Assembly (NCBI GenBank): GCA_021793515.1
Contig: JAJYSP010000016.1
Span: forward strand, 1 to 40,716
DNA length: 40,716 nt
Direction of reading: 5' to 3'
Source of the DNA: Actinomycetes bacterium
Lineage (GTDB): Bacteria; Actinomycetota; Acidimicrobiia; Acidimicrobiales; RAAP-2
The position numbers and the translations under genes were made by a program. Shown one piece after another: positions 7,540-15,668 of this stretch. Every line of letters begins with the position of its first letter. The stretch's first letter is position 1. Under the pieces are notes generated by a model. That model was not told the DNA's origin. It saw only the letters and a program-made list of their open reading frames with translations, and did no database searches.

Positions 7540-7970
7540 GCATCTACCCGCGCACCATCGCCGTCGGTTTCGACGGCTCGCCCGACGCGGTCTCGGCCTG
7601 CGCGTGGGCGATGGCCACGGGTCGGCGACTCGAGGCCCACCTCGTGCTCGTGCACGCGCGCGGCCTGCTCGACCGATTCGATCGTCGTGACCCCCGCGCC
7701 CTCTTCGGTGACGTCGTGAGTGAGCTCGCGACCCGTCACGCCTTCAACGAGGCGCGCCTCAGCTGGCACGTGGCCGACGGCGACGCCTGCTCAGTACTGT
7801 TGCGCTGCGCCGAAGCGCCGGTCTTCGCGGACCTGGTGGTCGTGGGCTCGCGGGGTCGCGACGAGCACGCGGGAATGCTGATCGGCTCGACCAGCCTGCA
7901 ACTCGCCGAACGCAGCGCGATCCCGGTCGTCATCGTGCCGAGCACGACCAGTGAGTACCACGAGCCCTAA
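7536..7970 (+). CDS. Universal stress protein (UspA family), ATP-binding type
   Basis: 144 aa single-domain Usp. The N-terminal strand TIAVGFDGSPDA carries the usual Asp-Gly-Ser and the C-terminal loop reads G-x2-G-x9-G-S-T (VVVGSRGRDEHAGMLIGSTS), the nucleotide-binding signature of ATP-binding Usps. It should be a cytoplasmic dimer involved in stress or dormancy physiology. GTG start overlaps the deacetylase stop (GTGA) and is preceded by GAGGAG, so all three genes are co-translated. In mycobacteria a Usp is a reported substrate of the Pat acetylase (established knowledge), so its presence beside an acetylase and deacetylase hints that it may be the acetylated target here; that is inference. 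Confidence 0.9.
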   Translation: MSIYPRTIAVGFDGSPDAVSACAWAMATGRRLEAHLVLVHARGLLDRFDRRDPRALFGDVVSELATRHAFNEARLSWHVADGDACSVLLRCAEAPVFADLVVVGSRGRDEHAGMLIGSTSLQLAERSAIPVVIVPSTTSEYHEP

Positions 7971-7973
7971 TGG

Positions 7974-8011
7974 GGTGGAACGCAGCCGGTCACTGAGGCA
8001 GGCGTTCCACC
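7974..8011. terminator. Hairpin between convergent genes
   Basis: GGTGGAACGC (7974-7983) and GCGTTCCACC (8002-8011) form a perfect 10-bp stem with an 18-base loop, directly after the usp stop and before the end of the convergent oxygenase-like gene. There is no T tract, common in high-GC actinobacteria. It probably terminates both transcripts. Confidence 0.65.
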
Positions 8012-8017
8012 GAGCCG

Positions 8018-8860
8018 CTAGGTAAAAGCACGCCCCCGCGCGAGTCGCCGTCTCGCATCGGCCAGCACCAGGTTGAGCGGGAACTCGCGCGCGAAGCGCG
8101 GCAGTACACGGTTGAGCGCGACCGCGACGCGCAATGTCGCATGAAAGAGCCGTTCGCGCGACGGGTTCCACGCGAGGCCGAGCTCGGTTCGAAACGGCTC
8201 GGGTAGGAACCCCGCTGTGATCACCCGGTGCAGTGGCCCGAGCGCGGCGGCGAGTGGGCGCGGTAGGAACGACAGCGAGGCGATGCCCCAGAGGTAGTCC
8301 CGGGTGAGGTCGTCCATTTCCACGAGTGTCGTGGCCGTCGCCCAGTAGTCCTCGAAGACCGACCGGTCCGCGGGCCAGCTCGACGGCGCGACCTGGAGGG
8401 TCGTCGCGAAGCGCGCGCAGCGCGCGTAGAGCTCGTCGAGCAACGCCGGTGACGCGTCGGGGTCGACGAGGCGGATCGCGTCGAGCGCGCCGCGGTACAT
8501 GCACGCGGCCACCCACAACTGCAGTTCGGGGTCGGCGGCGTTGTAGGCGACCGGCGCGTCAGGCGCCGAGCGCACGGTCCGGTGCTGGCGCGCGACCTCG
8601 CGACGCAGCGCCACCCGTTCCTCGTCGGTGCCGAGCAGGCTCACGACGACGTAGCCGAGGGTCGTGCGCGTGCGCTTGAAGGGGTGGGCGGTCAACGCGC
8701 CACTGGTGACCGTGCTCGTCGCCACGGCGTGGCCGATCGGCAGGCGGGCGAGCTGCATCACGACGTTCGCACCCGCGGGCAGCAGGCCGAGTGCGTTCAT
8801 GATGTCACGGCGCAGCGCCGGCGACGGTTCGAGCGCCAGCCCGGGAAAGTCCTTATCCAC
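8018..8860 (-). CDS. DUF2236 / MpaB-type oxygenase-like protein
   Basis: 280 aa member of the oxygenase MpaB/rubber-oxygenase Lcp-like (DUF2236) superfamily: HPFKRTRTTLGYVVVSLLGT, the conserved His in VARQHRTVR, the YNAADPELQLWVAACMY segment and a C-terminal all-alpha region with RPLAAALGPLHRVITAGFLP. Characterised relatives are haem b oxygenases; most actinobacterial members have no assigned substrate. The GTG start at 8860 has GGGAGG eight bases upstream, and TACACT (8883-8878 on this strand) may be its -10. It is divergent from marR, with an intervening palindrome that could control both. Converges with usp. The catalytic function is inferred only at family level. Confidence 0.75.
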   Translation of the reverse strand: MDKDFPGLALEPSPALRRDIMNALGLLPAGANVVMQLARLPIGHAVATSTVTSGALTAHPFKRTRTTLGYVVVSLLGTDEERVALRREVARQHRTVRSAPDAPVAYNAADPELQLWVAACMYRGALDAIRLVDPDASPALLDELYARCARFATTLQVAPSSWPADRSVFEDYWATATTLVEMDDLTRDYLWGIASLSFLPRPLAAALGPLHRVITAGFLPEPFRTELGLAWNPSRERLFHATLRVAVALNRVLPRFAREFPLNLVLADARRRLARGRAFT

Positions 8861-8910
8861 GACGTCCTCCCGTCACCAGTGTAGGAAGCGTCCTCCCGGG
8901 TCATGGTTGC

Positions 8911-8926
8911 TGTAACAGTCGTTACA
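8911..8926. promoter_or_regulatory. Palindromic operator in the marR/oxygenase divergent region
   Basis: TGTAAC-AGTC-GTTACA, a perfect 6+6 inverted repeat overlapping the predicted marR -10. Size, symmetry and location fit autorepression by the adjacent MarR protein, and it lies close enough to affect the divergent oxygenase-like gene. Confidence 0.65.
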
Positions 8927-8934
8927 ATCGAACT
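8923..8934 (+). promoter_or_regulatory. Leaderless -10 of marR operon
   Basis: TACAAT at 8923-8928 is followed by six bases and then ATG, so transcription would begin at the A of the start codon. No ribosome site precedes the gene and no clear -35 is seen. Confidence 0.6.
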
Positions 8935-9420
8935 ATGTCGTCACCGACCGCCCCGAACCCCTCCAGCGAGCCGTTGGCGCGCGGGGTGGGCTTTCGACTT
9001 AGTCGGATCAGTCGAACGCTGCGCAGCCAGTGGGCCGAGGAGCTGACCGATCTCGAGCTCAGTCCGCCCGAGGCCGCCGTGCTGCGTGGCCTCGCCGAGC
9101 ACCCCGGCAGTGCGCTGCGCGAACTCGCCCGAATTCTCGCGAGTGACCCGATGAGCGCCAAGCGCTGCGTCGACGGACTCGAGCGACGCGGGCTCATCGT
9201 GAGTGGTCACCGCGGCAACGACCGACGACCGCGCACCCTCACGGTGACCGATGACGGCCTCGCCCTCGTCGCCGAGCTCAACCGGCGGATGCGGCTCCGC
9301 GAACGGCGACTCGCGCGTCTGCTCTCGAATGACGAACGCGACGCCTTCGAGCGGGTGCTCAGCAGCTTCGAGCACGAACTTGACATCGACCAACCACGAT
9401 CAAGAAAAGAGATCCTATGA
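8935..9420 (+). CDS. MarR-family transcriptional regulator
   Basis: 161 aa winged-helix dimeric repressor. Dimerisation helices at both ends (RLSRISRTLRSQWAEEL; ERDAFERVLSSFEHEL) flank the winged helix: LSPPEAAVLRGLAEHPG, recognition region SDPMSAKRCVDGLERRGLIV, and wing GNDRRPRTLTVTDDG. These fit MarR proteins that respond to small toxic or phenolic compounds. It is first of a three-gene operon with a methyltransferase and an MFS exporter (ATGA overlaps), a layout like EmrR/MarR-regulated efflux. The start has no ribosome site and is predicted leaderless. A palindrome directly upstream probably serves autoregulation. Confidence 0.9.
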   Translation: MSSPTAPNPSSEPLARGVGFRLSRISRTLRSQWAEELTDLELSPPEAAVLRGLAEHPGSALRELARILASDPMSAKRCVDGLERRGLIVSGHRGNDRRPRTLTVTDDGLALVAELNRRMRLRERRLARLLSNDERDAFERVLSSFEHELDIDQPRSRKEIL

Positions 9421-10073
9421 CTACGTCACCCGCTGATCCTGCCCGTCACGATCACCACCATCACGGTCATGCTCAGGTGGGCGCCACCTGGGACGAGCGC
9501 TACCGCACGACGGGCTGGGCCACTGACCCCGACGAGGAGCTCGTCGAGTTGGTCGGTCCCCTCGAGCCCGGCACGGCACTCGACCTCGGCTGTGGGACCG
9601 GTCGCAATAGCATCTGGCTCGCCGCAAGGGGCTGGCGGGTCACCGGCGTCGACGCCTCGCTCGTGGGACTCGACCACCTGCGCGAACGCGCCGACGAACT
9701 CGGGCTCGCGGCCCCGACGACCATCGAAGCGGACCTCACCACCTTCGAGGCCCCGGCGCAGGCCTTCGACCTCGTGGTGCTCGCGAACATCCACCTCGAT
9801 CCGAACGAGCGCGACGCCCTCTTTACCCGCACGAAGCGCGCGCTACGCCGCGGCGGCCACCTCTACGTGATCGGCCACCACCTCGACGCGCTCGGCCTCT
9901 CGGGACCACCCGACCCCGCGCGGCTCTACACCGAGGAGATCCTGCGCGACGCCTTCGGTGACCTCGCCATCGAGCGACTCGAACGGCTCGAGCGCCGGCT
10001 CGAGGATGGGGGCAGCCAGCCCGTCGTCGACGTGCTGCTGTGGGCGACCACGACACCGACGGTCGCCCGATGA
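9417..10073 (+). CDS. Class I SAM-dependent methyltransferase (TehB-like)
   Basis: 218 aa methyltransferase. Motif I ALDLGCGTGRNSIWLA binds S-adenosylmethionine, GWRVTGVDAS is motif II, and AFDLVVLANIHLD and RALRRGGHLYVIG are later strands of the Rossmann fold. The N-terminus carries a histidine-rich stretch (HDHHHHGHA, residues 11-19), unusual and suggestive of metal binding. TehB-like enzymes detoxify tellurite/selenite or thiopurine-type compounds; the substrate here is unknown. ATG overlaps the marR stop and its own stop overlaps the exporter start (ATGA on both sides), so it is part of an inducible resistance unit: modify then export. Confidence 0.83.
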   Translation: MTTSPADPARHDHHHHGHAQVGATWDERYRTTGWATDPDEELVELVGPLEPGTALDLGCGTGRNSIWLAARGWRVTGVDASLVGLDHLRERADELGLAAPTTIEADLTTFEAPAQAFDLVVLANIHLDPNERDALFTRTKRALRRGGHLYVIGHHLDALGLSGPPDPARLYTEEILRDAFGDLAIERLERLERRLEDGGSQPVVDVLLWATTTPTVAR

Positions 10074-11545
10074 CCGCCGTCAGCACCCACGAGCGCCACC
10101 GCCTGGCCCTCGTCGTCATCGCCGCGGCCCAGCTCATGGTCATGCTCGACATGACCATCGTGAACGTGGCGCTGCCCACGATCCAGCGCGACCTGCACTT
10201 CTCGACGACCAACCTGACGTGGGTGATCGACGCCTACGTGCTCGTCTTTGGCGGCCTGCTGCTCCTCGGTGGGCGAACGGGGGACATCTTTGGACGCCGG
10301 CGCATGTTCACGATCGGCATCGCCCTCTTCGCGGGCGCCTCACTGCTCGGGGGCGTCGCCACCTCCCAGGGCTGGCTGATCGCGGCGCGCGCCCTCCAGG
10401 GGATCGGCGCGGCCATTGCGTCACCGACGGCGCTCGCGCTTGTCGCGACCACCTTCGACGAGGGCGCCGAACGCCACCGCGCCATGGCGGTCTACGCCGC
10501 GATGACCGGTGCCGGCGGTGCGCTCGGTCTCGTGCTCGGGGGCCTACTCGTCGAGACCGCCTCGTGGCGCTGGGTCTTCTTCGTGAACGTGCCCATCGGC
10601 GCCGCGCTCTTGATCCTCGCCCCGATCGTGCTACCCAAGGTCGACGGCCACGGCGGCCGGCTCGACGTGCCCGGCGCGCTCGCGGTCTCGGGGGGCATGG
10701 CGGCGCTCGTCTACGGCTTGATCCGCGCGCCCGGTTCGGGGTGGACCGATCGCTACACGCTCCTCGCCTTCGCGATCGGGGTCGTCTTGTTGATCACCTT
10801 CGCCGTGATCGAGACGCGTAGTCGCGAGGCGCTCATCCCCCCGCGGTTCCTGCGCGACCGCAACCGGGCCGGAGGCTTCGCCGTCATCTTGCTGCTCGGT
10901 GGGGCGATGTTGTCCCTGCTCTACTTCCTCACCCAGTTCCTCCAGGAGCAGCTCCATTACAGCTCCCTCATTACCGGGGTCGCCTACCTGCCGATCCCCT
11001 TCATGGTCGCCTCAAGCAGCCTCCTCGTCTCGCGGATCATCAAGCACGTCGGCACTCGACCCTTCATCGTCGCCGGCCCGCTCGTCGCCGCACTCGGGAT
11101 CTTCTGGGCCTCGTACATCACGGCCACGTCCTCCTACTGGCACGTCTTCGGCCCCCTCGTCGTGACGGGACTCGGCATGGGACTCACGATGGTGCCGGTC
11201 ACCGTCAACGCGGTGAGTGGCGTGAAGAACCGCGAGCAGGGACTCGCGTCCTCGCTGCTCAACACGGCCCAACAGGTCGGTGGCTCGCTCGGGCTCGCGG
11301 TGCTCGTGACCATCGCGGCCACGGCGGTCAAACACTCGCTCCAGTCGAGTGCGTCCGCGCTTCGCGGCGCCGCGACCTCACCGGCGGCGATCGAGGCCGC
11401 CCAGCGCGCGGCCGTGCACGGCTACCAGTCGGCGGTGCGGGTGGGCTCACTCGGTGCCCTGTTGGCCTTCGTGCTGGCGGCGTTGATCGTTCGACCCAAA
11501 GCCGTCGCAACACCCGTCGTCGAGGCCGTCGTCGCGCTCGACTAA
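10070..11545 (+). CDS. MFS multidrug exporter, DHA2 (EmrB/QacA) family
   Basis: 491 aa proton-driven exporter with about 14 membrane helices. DHA2 signature residues are visible: LDMTIVNVALPTIQRDL in helix 1, the loop 2-3 motif GGRTGDIFGRRRMF, RALQGIGAA, and motif C GGALGLVLGG in helix 5. It ends with a short cytoplasmic tail. Start ATG 10070 overlaps the methyltransferase stop; a GTG further upstream would lie inside that gene. Co-transcription with marR suggests induction by the exported compound. A second DHA2 exporter of the same kind lies at 31.3 kb without a linked regulator. Confidence 0.92.
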   Translation: MTAVSTHERHRLALVVIAAAQLMVMLDMTIVNVALPTIQRDLHFSTTNLTWVIDAYVLVFGGLLLLGGRTGDIFGRRRMFTIGIALFAGASLLGGVATSQGWLIAARALQGIGAAIASPTALALVATTFDEGAERHRAMAVYAAMTGAGGALGLVLGGLLVETASWRWVFFVNVPIGAALLILAPIVLPKVDGHGGRLDVPGALAVSGGMAALVYGLIRAPGSGWTDRYTLLAFAIGVVLLITFAVIETRSREALIPPRFLRDRNRAGGFAVILLLGGAMLSLLYFLTQFLQEQLHYSSLITGVAYLPIPFMVASSSLLVSRIIKHVGTRPFIVAGPLVAALGIFWASYITATSSYWHVFGPLVVTGLGMGLTMVPVTVNAVSGVKNREQGLASSLLNTAQQVGGSLGLAVLVTIAATAVKHSLQSSASALRGAATSPAAIEAAQRAAVHGYQSAVRVGSLGALLAFVLAALIVRPKAVATPVVEAVVALD

Positions 11546-11658
11546 TCGGGCACGAAGAACGCCGAATGGTCTCGTGACACGGTGTTGGCGTTAACGCGCC
11601 ACCATTCGCTCGCCGCGTGCCTGAAGGTCGCACCTCCCCTCGCGCACTGTACTTACGT

Positions 11659-11664
11659 TATACT
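11659..11664 (+). promoter_or_regulatory. Possible -10 of first hipBA module
   Basis: TATACT in the 159-base gap before the antitoxin gene, 40 bases ahead of its start and in locally AT-rich DNA. No convincing -35 and no clear palindromic operator accompany it. Confidence 0.35.
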
Positions 11665-11704
11665 GCAGACAAATGGTGATTCGACGTATTTTATAGGAGT
11701 TCAT

Positions 11705-12049
11705 GTGTCGAAAAAGTCGGTCGCAGTTTCACGCACCGCCCAGGACGCGTTAACGGTGTTGGGCAATCAGGTCAGGCTTGGTCGACACGCGCGAGGCTGG
11801 ACCATAACCGAATTGGCCGCGCGGCTCGGCGTGAACCCGCGCACCGTGTCGTCGCTCGAGACAGGATCACCGTCGGTGTCGATCGGTACCGTGTTCAATG
11901 CGGCCCTGCTTGTGGGGGTCGAACTCTTCGGCCTGAGCGGTCCAGAACTAGCCCGTGCCCGTCGGGTCGGCGATGAGACGTTGGCGCTGCTGCCCGAGAG
12001 AGTTCGCAAACCCGCACGCGCGGAGAGCGCAGATGACTTCGCCTTCTGA
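11705..12049 (+). CDS. hipB: XRE-family antitoxin-like regulator (HipB-like), module 1
   Basis: 114 aa DNA-binding protein. The helix-turn-helix spans roughly residues 22-77: LGNQVRLGRHARGWTITELA, RLGVNPRTVSSLETG, then SVSIGTVFNAALLVGVELF, the typical XRE/Cro pattern. It should bind and neutralise the HipA-like kinase downstream and autorepress the pair. GTG 11705 is chosen since AGGAG (11695-11699) sits five bases ahead; upstream codons read into non-conserved sequence. It overlaps hipA by 17 bases. Composition is lower in G+C than the surrounding genes, pointing to acquisition by transfer. Confidence 0.82.
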   Translation: MSKKSVAVSRTAQDALTVLGNQVRLGRHARGWTITELAARLGVNPRTVSSLETGSPSVSIGTVFNAALLVGVELFGLSGPELARARRVGDETLALLPERVRKPARAESADDFAF

Positions 12050-13265
12050 CGTCTTCGTCTGGGCCTGGCTGCCCGATGCCACCAGTCCCGTTGTTGCGGG
12101 CCGAATCCAACCAAGCGCTCACGGAAACCGGTTCGCTTATGGCGAGAGCTATTTGGCCCGGCCGGGGGCCATCAGCCTGTTCACGCCCGAGTTACCGCTT
12201 GCGCGAGGCTGGATCGACCCACCCGATGGCATGGACATGGCTGGCTGCCTTTGGGACGCTAGTCCAGACTCCTGGGGGCAACGGGTGATCATCGCTCGAC
12301 TGACCGGACTCTTTGGCGCGGCGGCCGACACCGTCGAGATTGACAAGACAACGTTTCTCCTCGAGTCTGGCTCAAACCGAATTGGCGGCCTCGACTTTCA
12401 GTCCAGCGCCACCCACTACGAACCACGGGCACAGACAGCGACCCTTGATGAGCTGCATGCAGCGGCGAACGCGCTCCAGACCGGTGAACTTCACGGCGAC
12501 CTCTTTCGAGCCTTGGTTGACGGGACCGCGGTCGGTGGTGCGCGTCCGAAGGTGTTGATCACCGACCACGATGTCGAGTACATCGCCAAGTTCTCGCTCT
12601 CGAGCGATCCATATCCGATTGTCAAGGCCGAGGCCGTAGGCATGGAGCTCGCTCGCCGGGTAGGGATCGACGCGCCCCGTTCGAGGATCGTCACGTCACT
12701 CGGTCGCGATGTGCTGCTCATCGAACGGTTCGACCGCCCCAGTCCCGGTCGACGGACAATGATGGTCTCGGGACTCACCCTGCTTGGATTCGGTGATTTC
12801 CTCGGCGCCCGATACTCCTCGTATCCGGAGATTCTCGACGTCCTGCGTCGATGGGCGCGTTCTGGCAAGGACTTGGGACGAAGGTTGTTCGAGCGAATCG
12901 TCTTTAATGTCGCCATTGGAATCACTGATGATCACGTTCGCAACCACGCGGCGTTTTGGGACGGTCAACATCTCGAGCTCACGCCGGCCTACGACCTCTG
13001 CCCGCAGCTTCGCTCCGGGGGCGAAGCAAACCAGGCGATGGACATCAGCCGGGCCGGCGCTCGTGCGAGCCGATTTCACACCTGTGTGAAGGCCGCCGCT
13101 GACTACGGATTAACTGCTGACGAGGCTCGCGAGATCGTCGACCGTCAGGTCACGGTCATCCGTGAGAATTGGGAGACGGTCGCCGATATGTTCGAACTCA
13201 CGGCAGTGGACCGCAACGTGTTGCTGCGTGGTCCCATTTTGAATGCCTACGCGTTCACGCAGTAG
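12033..13265 (+). CDS. hipA: HipA-family serine/threonine kinase toxin, module 1
   Basis: 410 aa, full length for HipA. The N-terminal HipA-N domain covers about 1-100 (LTPELPL-like strand, CLWDASPDSWGQR). The kinase part has the Gly-rich GTAVGGARPK (164-173), the ATP-contacting Lys186 in YIAKFS, Glu200, ERFDR (231-235), catalytic Asp in ITDDHVRN (297-304) and the metal-binding Asp in AYDL (319-322). In E. coli HipA phosphorylates glutamyl-tRNA synthetase and causes growth arrest; homologues differ in target. All key residues are intact, so it looks active. ATG 12033 lies inside the antitoxin gene, giving coupled translation. Base use is lower in G+C than neighbours (34/60 at 12541-12600; 30/60 at 12901-12960). 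Confidence 0.9.
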   Translation: MTSPSDVFVWAWLPDATSPVVAGRIQPSAHGNRFAYGESYLARPGAISLFTPELPLARGWIDPPDGMDMAGCLWDASPDSWGQRVIIARLTGLFGAAADTVEIDKTTFLLESGSNRIGGLDFQSSATHYEPRAQTATLDELHAAANALQTGELHGDLFRALVDGTAVGGARPKVLITDHDVEYIAKFSLSSDPYPIVKAEAVGMELARRVGIDAPRSRIVTSLGRDVLLIERFDRPSPGRRTMMVSGLTLLGFGDFLGARYSSYPEILDVLRRWARSGKDLGRRLFERIVFNVAIGITDDHVRNHAAFWDGQHLELTPAYDLCPQLRSGGEANQAMDISRAGARASRFHTCVKAAADYGLTADEAREIVDRQVTVIRENWETVADMFELTAVDRNVLLRGPILNAYAFTQ

Positions 13266-13449
13266 GTCGCGGCCGAACACGTCAACGGCGCTGACGAGAT
13301 CGGAAGGCGCCATTCGCTCCCCGATGGTTGGCGACGTCACGGGGCTCTTGGCGAACATCGCCTGACCCAACGATCGTGGCTCCGTACAGTGCCACAGTCA
13401 CGACACCCGTTGAACTCAAGAGACCTACCCAGACAAGGCCGTGCGACGA

Positions 13450-13463
13450 CGTGCCACGGCACG
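13450..13463. promoter_or_regulatory. Palindrome upstream of the FUSC gene
   Basis: CGTGCC-AC-GGCACG, six-base arms, 46-59 bases before the FUSC start. It could be an operator. The rest of the 243-base gap after hipA (13266-13508) contains no gene I can support. Confidence 0.35.
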
Positions 13464-13495
13464 CTCGTTCCATACGTCGCGTCGGGCTCGGTCGG

Positions 13496-13501
13496 TAGGG
13501 T
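13496..13501 (+). promoter_or_regulatory. Probable near-leaderless -10 of the FUSC gene
   Basis: TAGGGT ends seven bases before the ATG at 13509, and no ribosome site is present. This is one base longer than the six-base spacing seen at other unit starts in this window. Confidence 0.45.
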
Positions 13502-13508
13502 CTCAACT

Positions 13509-15668
13509 ATGAGACGAACGGACAACCGCGACGGGTCGACCACCACGACGCCCCGTCGTCGGGTGGCGGGTGGTCTCGCGGTACTCGTCGACACCCTGCG
13601 CATCGACCGCGGTCTCCTGGCCCCGGTCGTCGGAGCGGTCACGGCGGTGCCCGTGATCACGGTCTTTGCGGTCGGGCTGGCCTTTGCCAACGTCACTGGC
13701 GCCATCGCCATGGCGATCGGCGCTCAGCTGATCGCCATCGTCTCACTGATCGCCGCGCCCCGGCTCTCCATCCCCCTCGCCCTCGTCGACGCCGCCGCCA
13801 TGGGATCTGCCGTCCTGCTCGGGATGTCGAGCGTCTCCGTGCCGTGGCTGCACGTGGGGCTGCTCGCGATCTGGTGCTTCGGCGCGGGGCTCGTCACGAT
13901 CTTCGGCAAGGTGCCCGCCGCGATCGGCAACCAGTCGATCATCGCCTACGTGGTCTTCGGTCGATTCGCGGGGTCCATCCCGATCGCCCTGCACCTCGCC
14001 GGCTTCGTCGTCGTCGGGTGCGTCGTGGAGGTGACCGCCCTCATCGTGCTTCGACTTCCACCGTCGCTGCGGGTGCAGCGAACGAAGCTCGCGGCGGCCT
14101 GTAACGCCGTCGCCGAGCTCGCCCGCGGTGCGGCGACGGGTTCGGCGATCGCCGCGCTCGCCGTGGTCGACGACGCCGAGCGGGCCCTCGCCGCGCCGTC
14201 GCTCTTCGGGCGAACCGACGTGCGCGACCTGCGCGCCGTGCTCGACCAGGTCCGCCGGGTGCGCCTCGAGCTCACGACCATCGCGGGGCTGCGGGTGCGA
14301 CTGCTCGAACGACTGCCCGCGAGCACCGAGGAGCTGCGCGTAACGCGCCAGGCCGTCGCCGACGTGCTCGACGAGATCGCCGTGGCGCTTCGCACCCAGC
14401 ACAGCCCGACGTGGTCGGCCGCGACCGCCACCCTCGAGGACGGTCTGCGCCGACTCGACGCGCTCGACGAGCCCCGCACCGACGTCATCGTCGGCCAGTA
14501 CGTCTCGCACCTCGCCGCCATTGGCGGCCAGTTGCGTTCGATGCGCCTGCTCGTGAACGAGCTCATTACCGACGAGTCGCCGCGCGCGCGGCCCATGGCG
14601 ACGCCGAGCTGGCAGCGCGCCGAGGCCGTCGACTGGCGCGGCGGGTTGACGGTGCTTCGCGACGCGATGCGCCCGAACTCCGCGGCGCTGCGCCACGCCG
14701 TTCGCCTCGCGCTCGCCGTACCGGCGAGCGTGCTGGTGGCGTCCTGGCTCTCACTGCCGCGGGGCTACTGGCTGCCCTTCTCGGTCGCGGTGATCCTGAA
14801 GCCCGACTACAGCACACTGCTACGCCGCGGCGTCGGGCGCGTGGTGGGCACGGCGATCGGTGCGACCGTCGCCACCCTCGTCGTGAGTCTCACCCACCCC
14901 GACCTCGCCTGGACCGCCGTGATCGTAAGCGCCTTCGCGTGGGCCGCGTACTCGACGTGGTCGGCCAACTTCTCGATCTCGATCGGGTTCATCACCGCGC
15001 TCGTGCTCACCCTGCTCTCGACGTCGCTGCGCGATCCCTTAAGTACGGCCCTCGACCGGCTGCTCGACGTGGCGCTCGGCGGACTCATCGCGGTCATTGC
15101 CTACCTCGCCTGGCCGACGCCCTCGCGCGCGGGCGTCGCCGAGGCCCAGCGGGATCTCTTCGGCGCCCTCGACGACTACCTCGCGCTCACCATGGCCGTC
15201 GTCGCCTCGAAGCCCGTCGACCCCGCGGCGTTGACGGAGTCCTCTCGACTCGCGCGCGTCGCCTGGGCTCGCGCCGAGGCCGCCGTCGGGCGCTCCATCG
15301 AAGAGCCCAACGCCACGCGCATCGACCCCACCCAGGGCCGGGGCCTCCTCGCAGTGGCGCTACGGATCCTGCGCGCGACCCACGCGTTGCGCATCGAGGC
15401 CGAACGAGGGGCGCGCGTCGGACCCGACGAGGTCATGCTCGCCCTCGCCCACGAGTTTCGTGTCGCCCTCGCGCGCCTGACCGCCCAACTGGACAACGAG
15501 ACGCCCGGTCCCCCGAGCGACCTACGACGTCGCTACGGCGACGCGAAGCGTCTCCTCGACGCGAACGGCGTCGCCCCGACGATCGCGAGCCACCTCGATG
15601 AGCTCGTGAACGCGATCAACACCGGGGCACACCTAACAGGACTCGCCACGCTGAGCGAGCCAGCCTGA
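13509..15668 (+). CDS. FUSC-family membrane protein (putative aromatic acid/efflux)
   Basis: 719 aa inner-membrane protein with two hydrophobic blocks and a central soluble region, the layout of fusaric-acid-resistance/aromatic carboxylate efflux relatives (AaeB, YccS type). Block 1 covers roughly residues 30-190 with several helices; a helical, Arg/Ala-rich cytoplasmic region follows; block 2 (~395-540) contains the FUSC signature around LPRGYWLPFSVAVILKPDYS and LRRGVGRVVGTAIGA. The C-terminal ~170 residues are again helical and soluble. The family is thought to export aromatic acids, but actinobacterial members are mostly uncharacterised. Preceded by a TAGGGT element and a palindrome. Its stop abuts the stop of the convergent acyl-CoA dehydrogenase with no gap. 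No membrane-fusion partner is present, as expected outside Gram-negatives. Confidence 0.82.
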   Translation: MRRTDNRDGSTTTTPRRRVAGGLAVLVDTLRIDRGLLAPVVGAVTAVPVITVFAVGLAFANVTGAIAMAIGAQLIAIVSLIAAPRLSIPLALVDAAAMGSAVLLGMSSVSVPWLHVGLLAIWCFGAGLVTIFGKVPAAIGNQSIIAYVVFGRFAGSIPIALHLAGFVVVGCVVEVTALIVLRLPPSLRVQRTKLAAACNAVAELARGAATGSAIAALAVVDDAERALAAPSLFGRTDVRDLRAVLDQVRRVRLELTTIAGLRVRLLERLPASTEELRVTRQAVADVLDEIAVALRTQHSPTWSAATATLEDGLRRLDALDEPRTDVIVGQYVSHLAAIGGQLRSMRLLVNELITDESPRARPMATPSWQRAEAVDWRGGLTVLRDAMRPNSAALRHAVRLALAVPASVLVASWLSLPRGYWLPFSVAVILKPDYSTLLRRGVGRVVGTAIGATVATLVVSLTHPDLAWTAVIVSAFAWAAYSTWSANFSISIGFITALVLTLLSTSLRDPLSTALDRLLDVALGGLIAVIAYLAWPTPSRAGVAEAQRDLFGALDDYLALTMAVVASKPVDPAALTESSRLARVAWARAEAAVGRSIEEPNATRIDPTQGRGLLAVALRILRATHALRIEAERGARVGPDEVMLALAHEFRVALARLTAQLDNETPGPPSDLRRRYGDAKRLLDANGVAPTIASHLDELVNAINTGAHLTGLATLSEPA

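Noticed and set aside
13743-14696. A 317-codon minus-strand frame inside the FUSC gene
   Set aside because: Gly/Glu/Asp/His-rich shadow with no motif.
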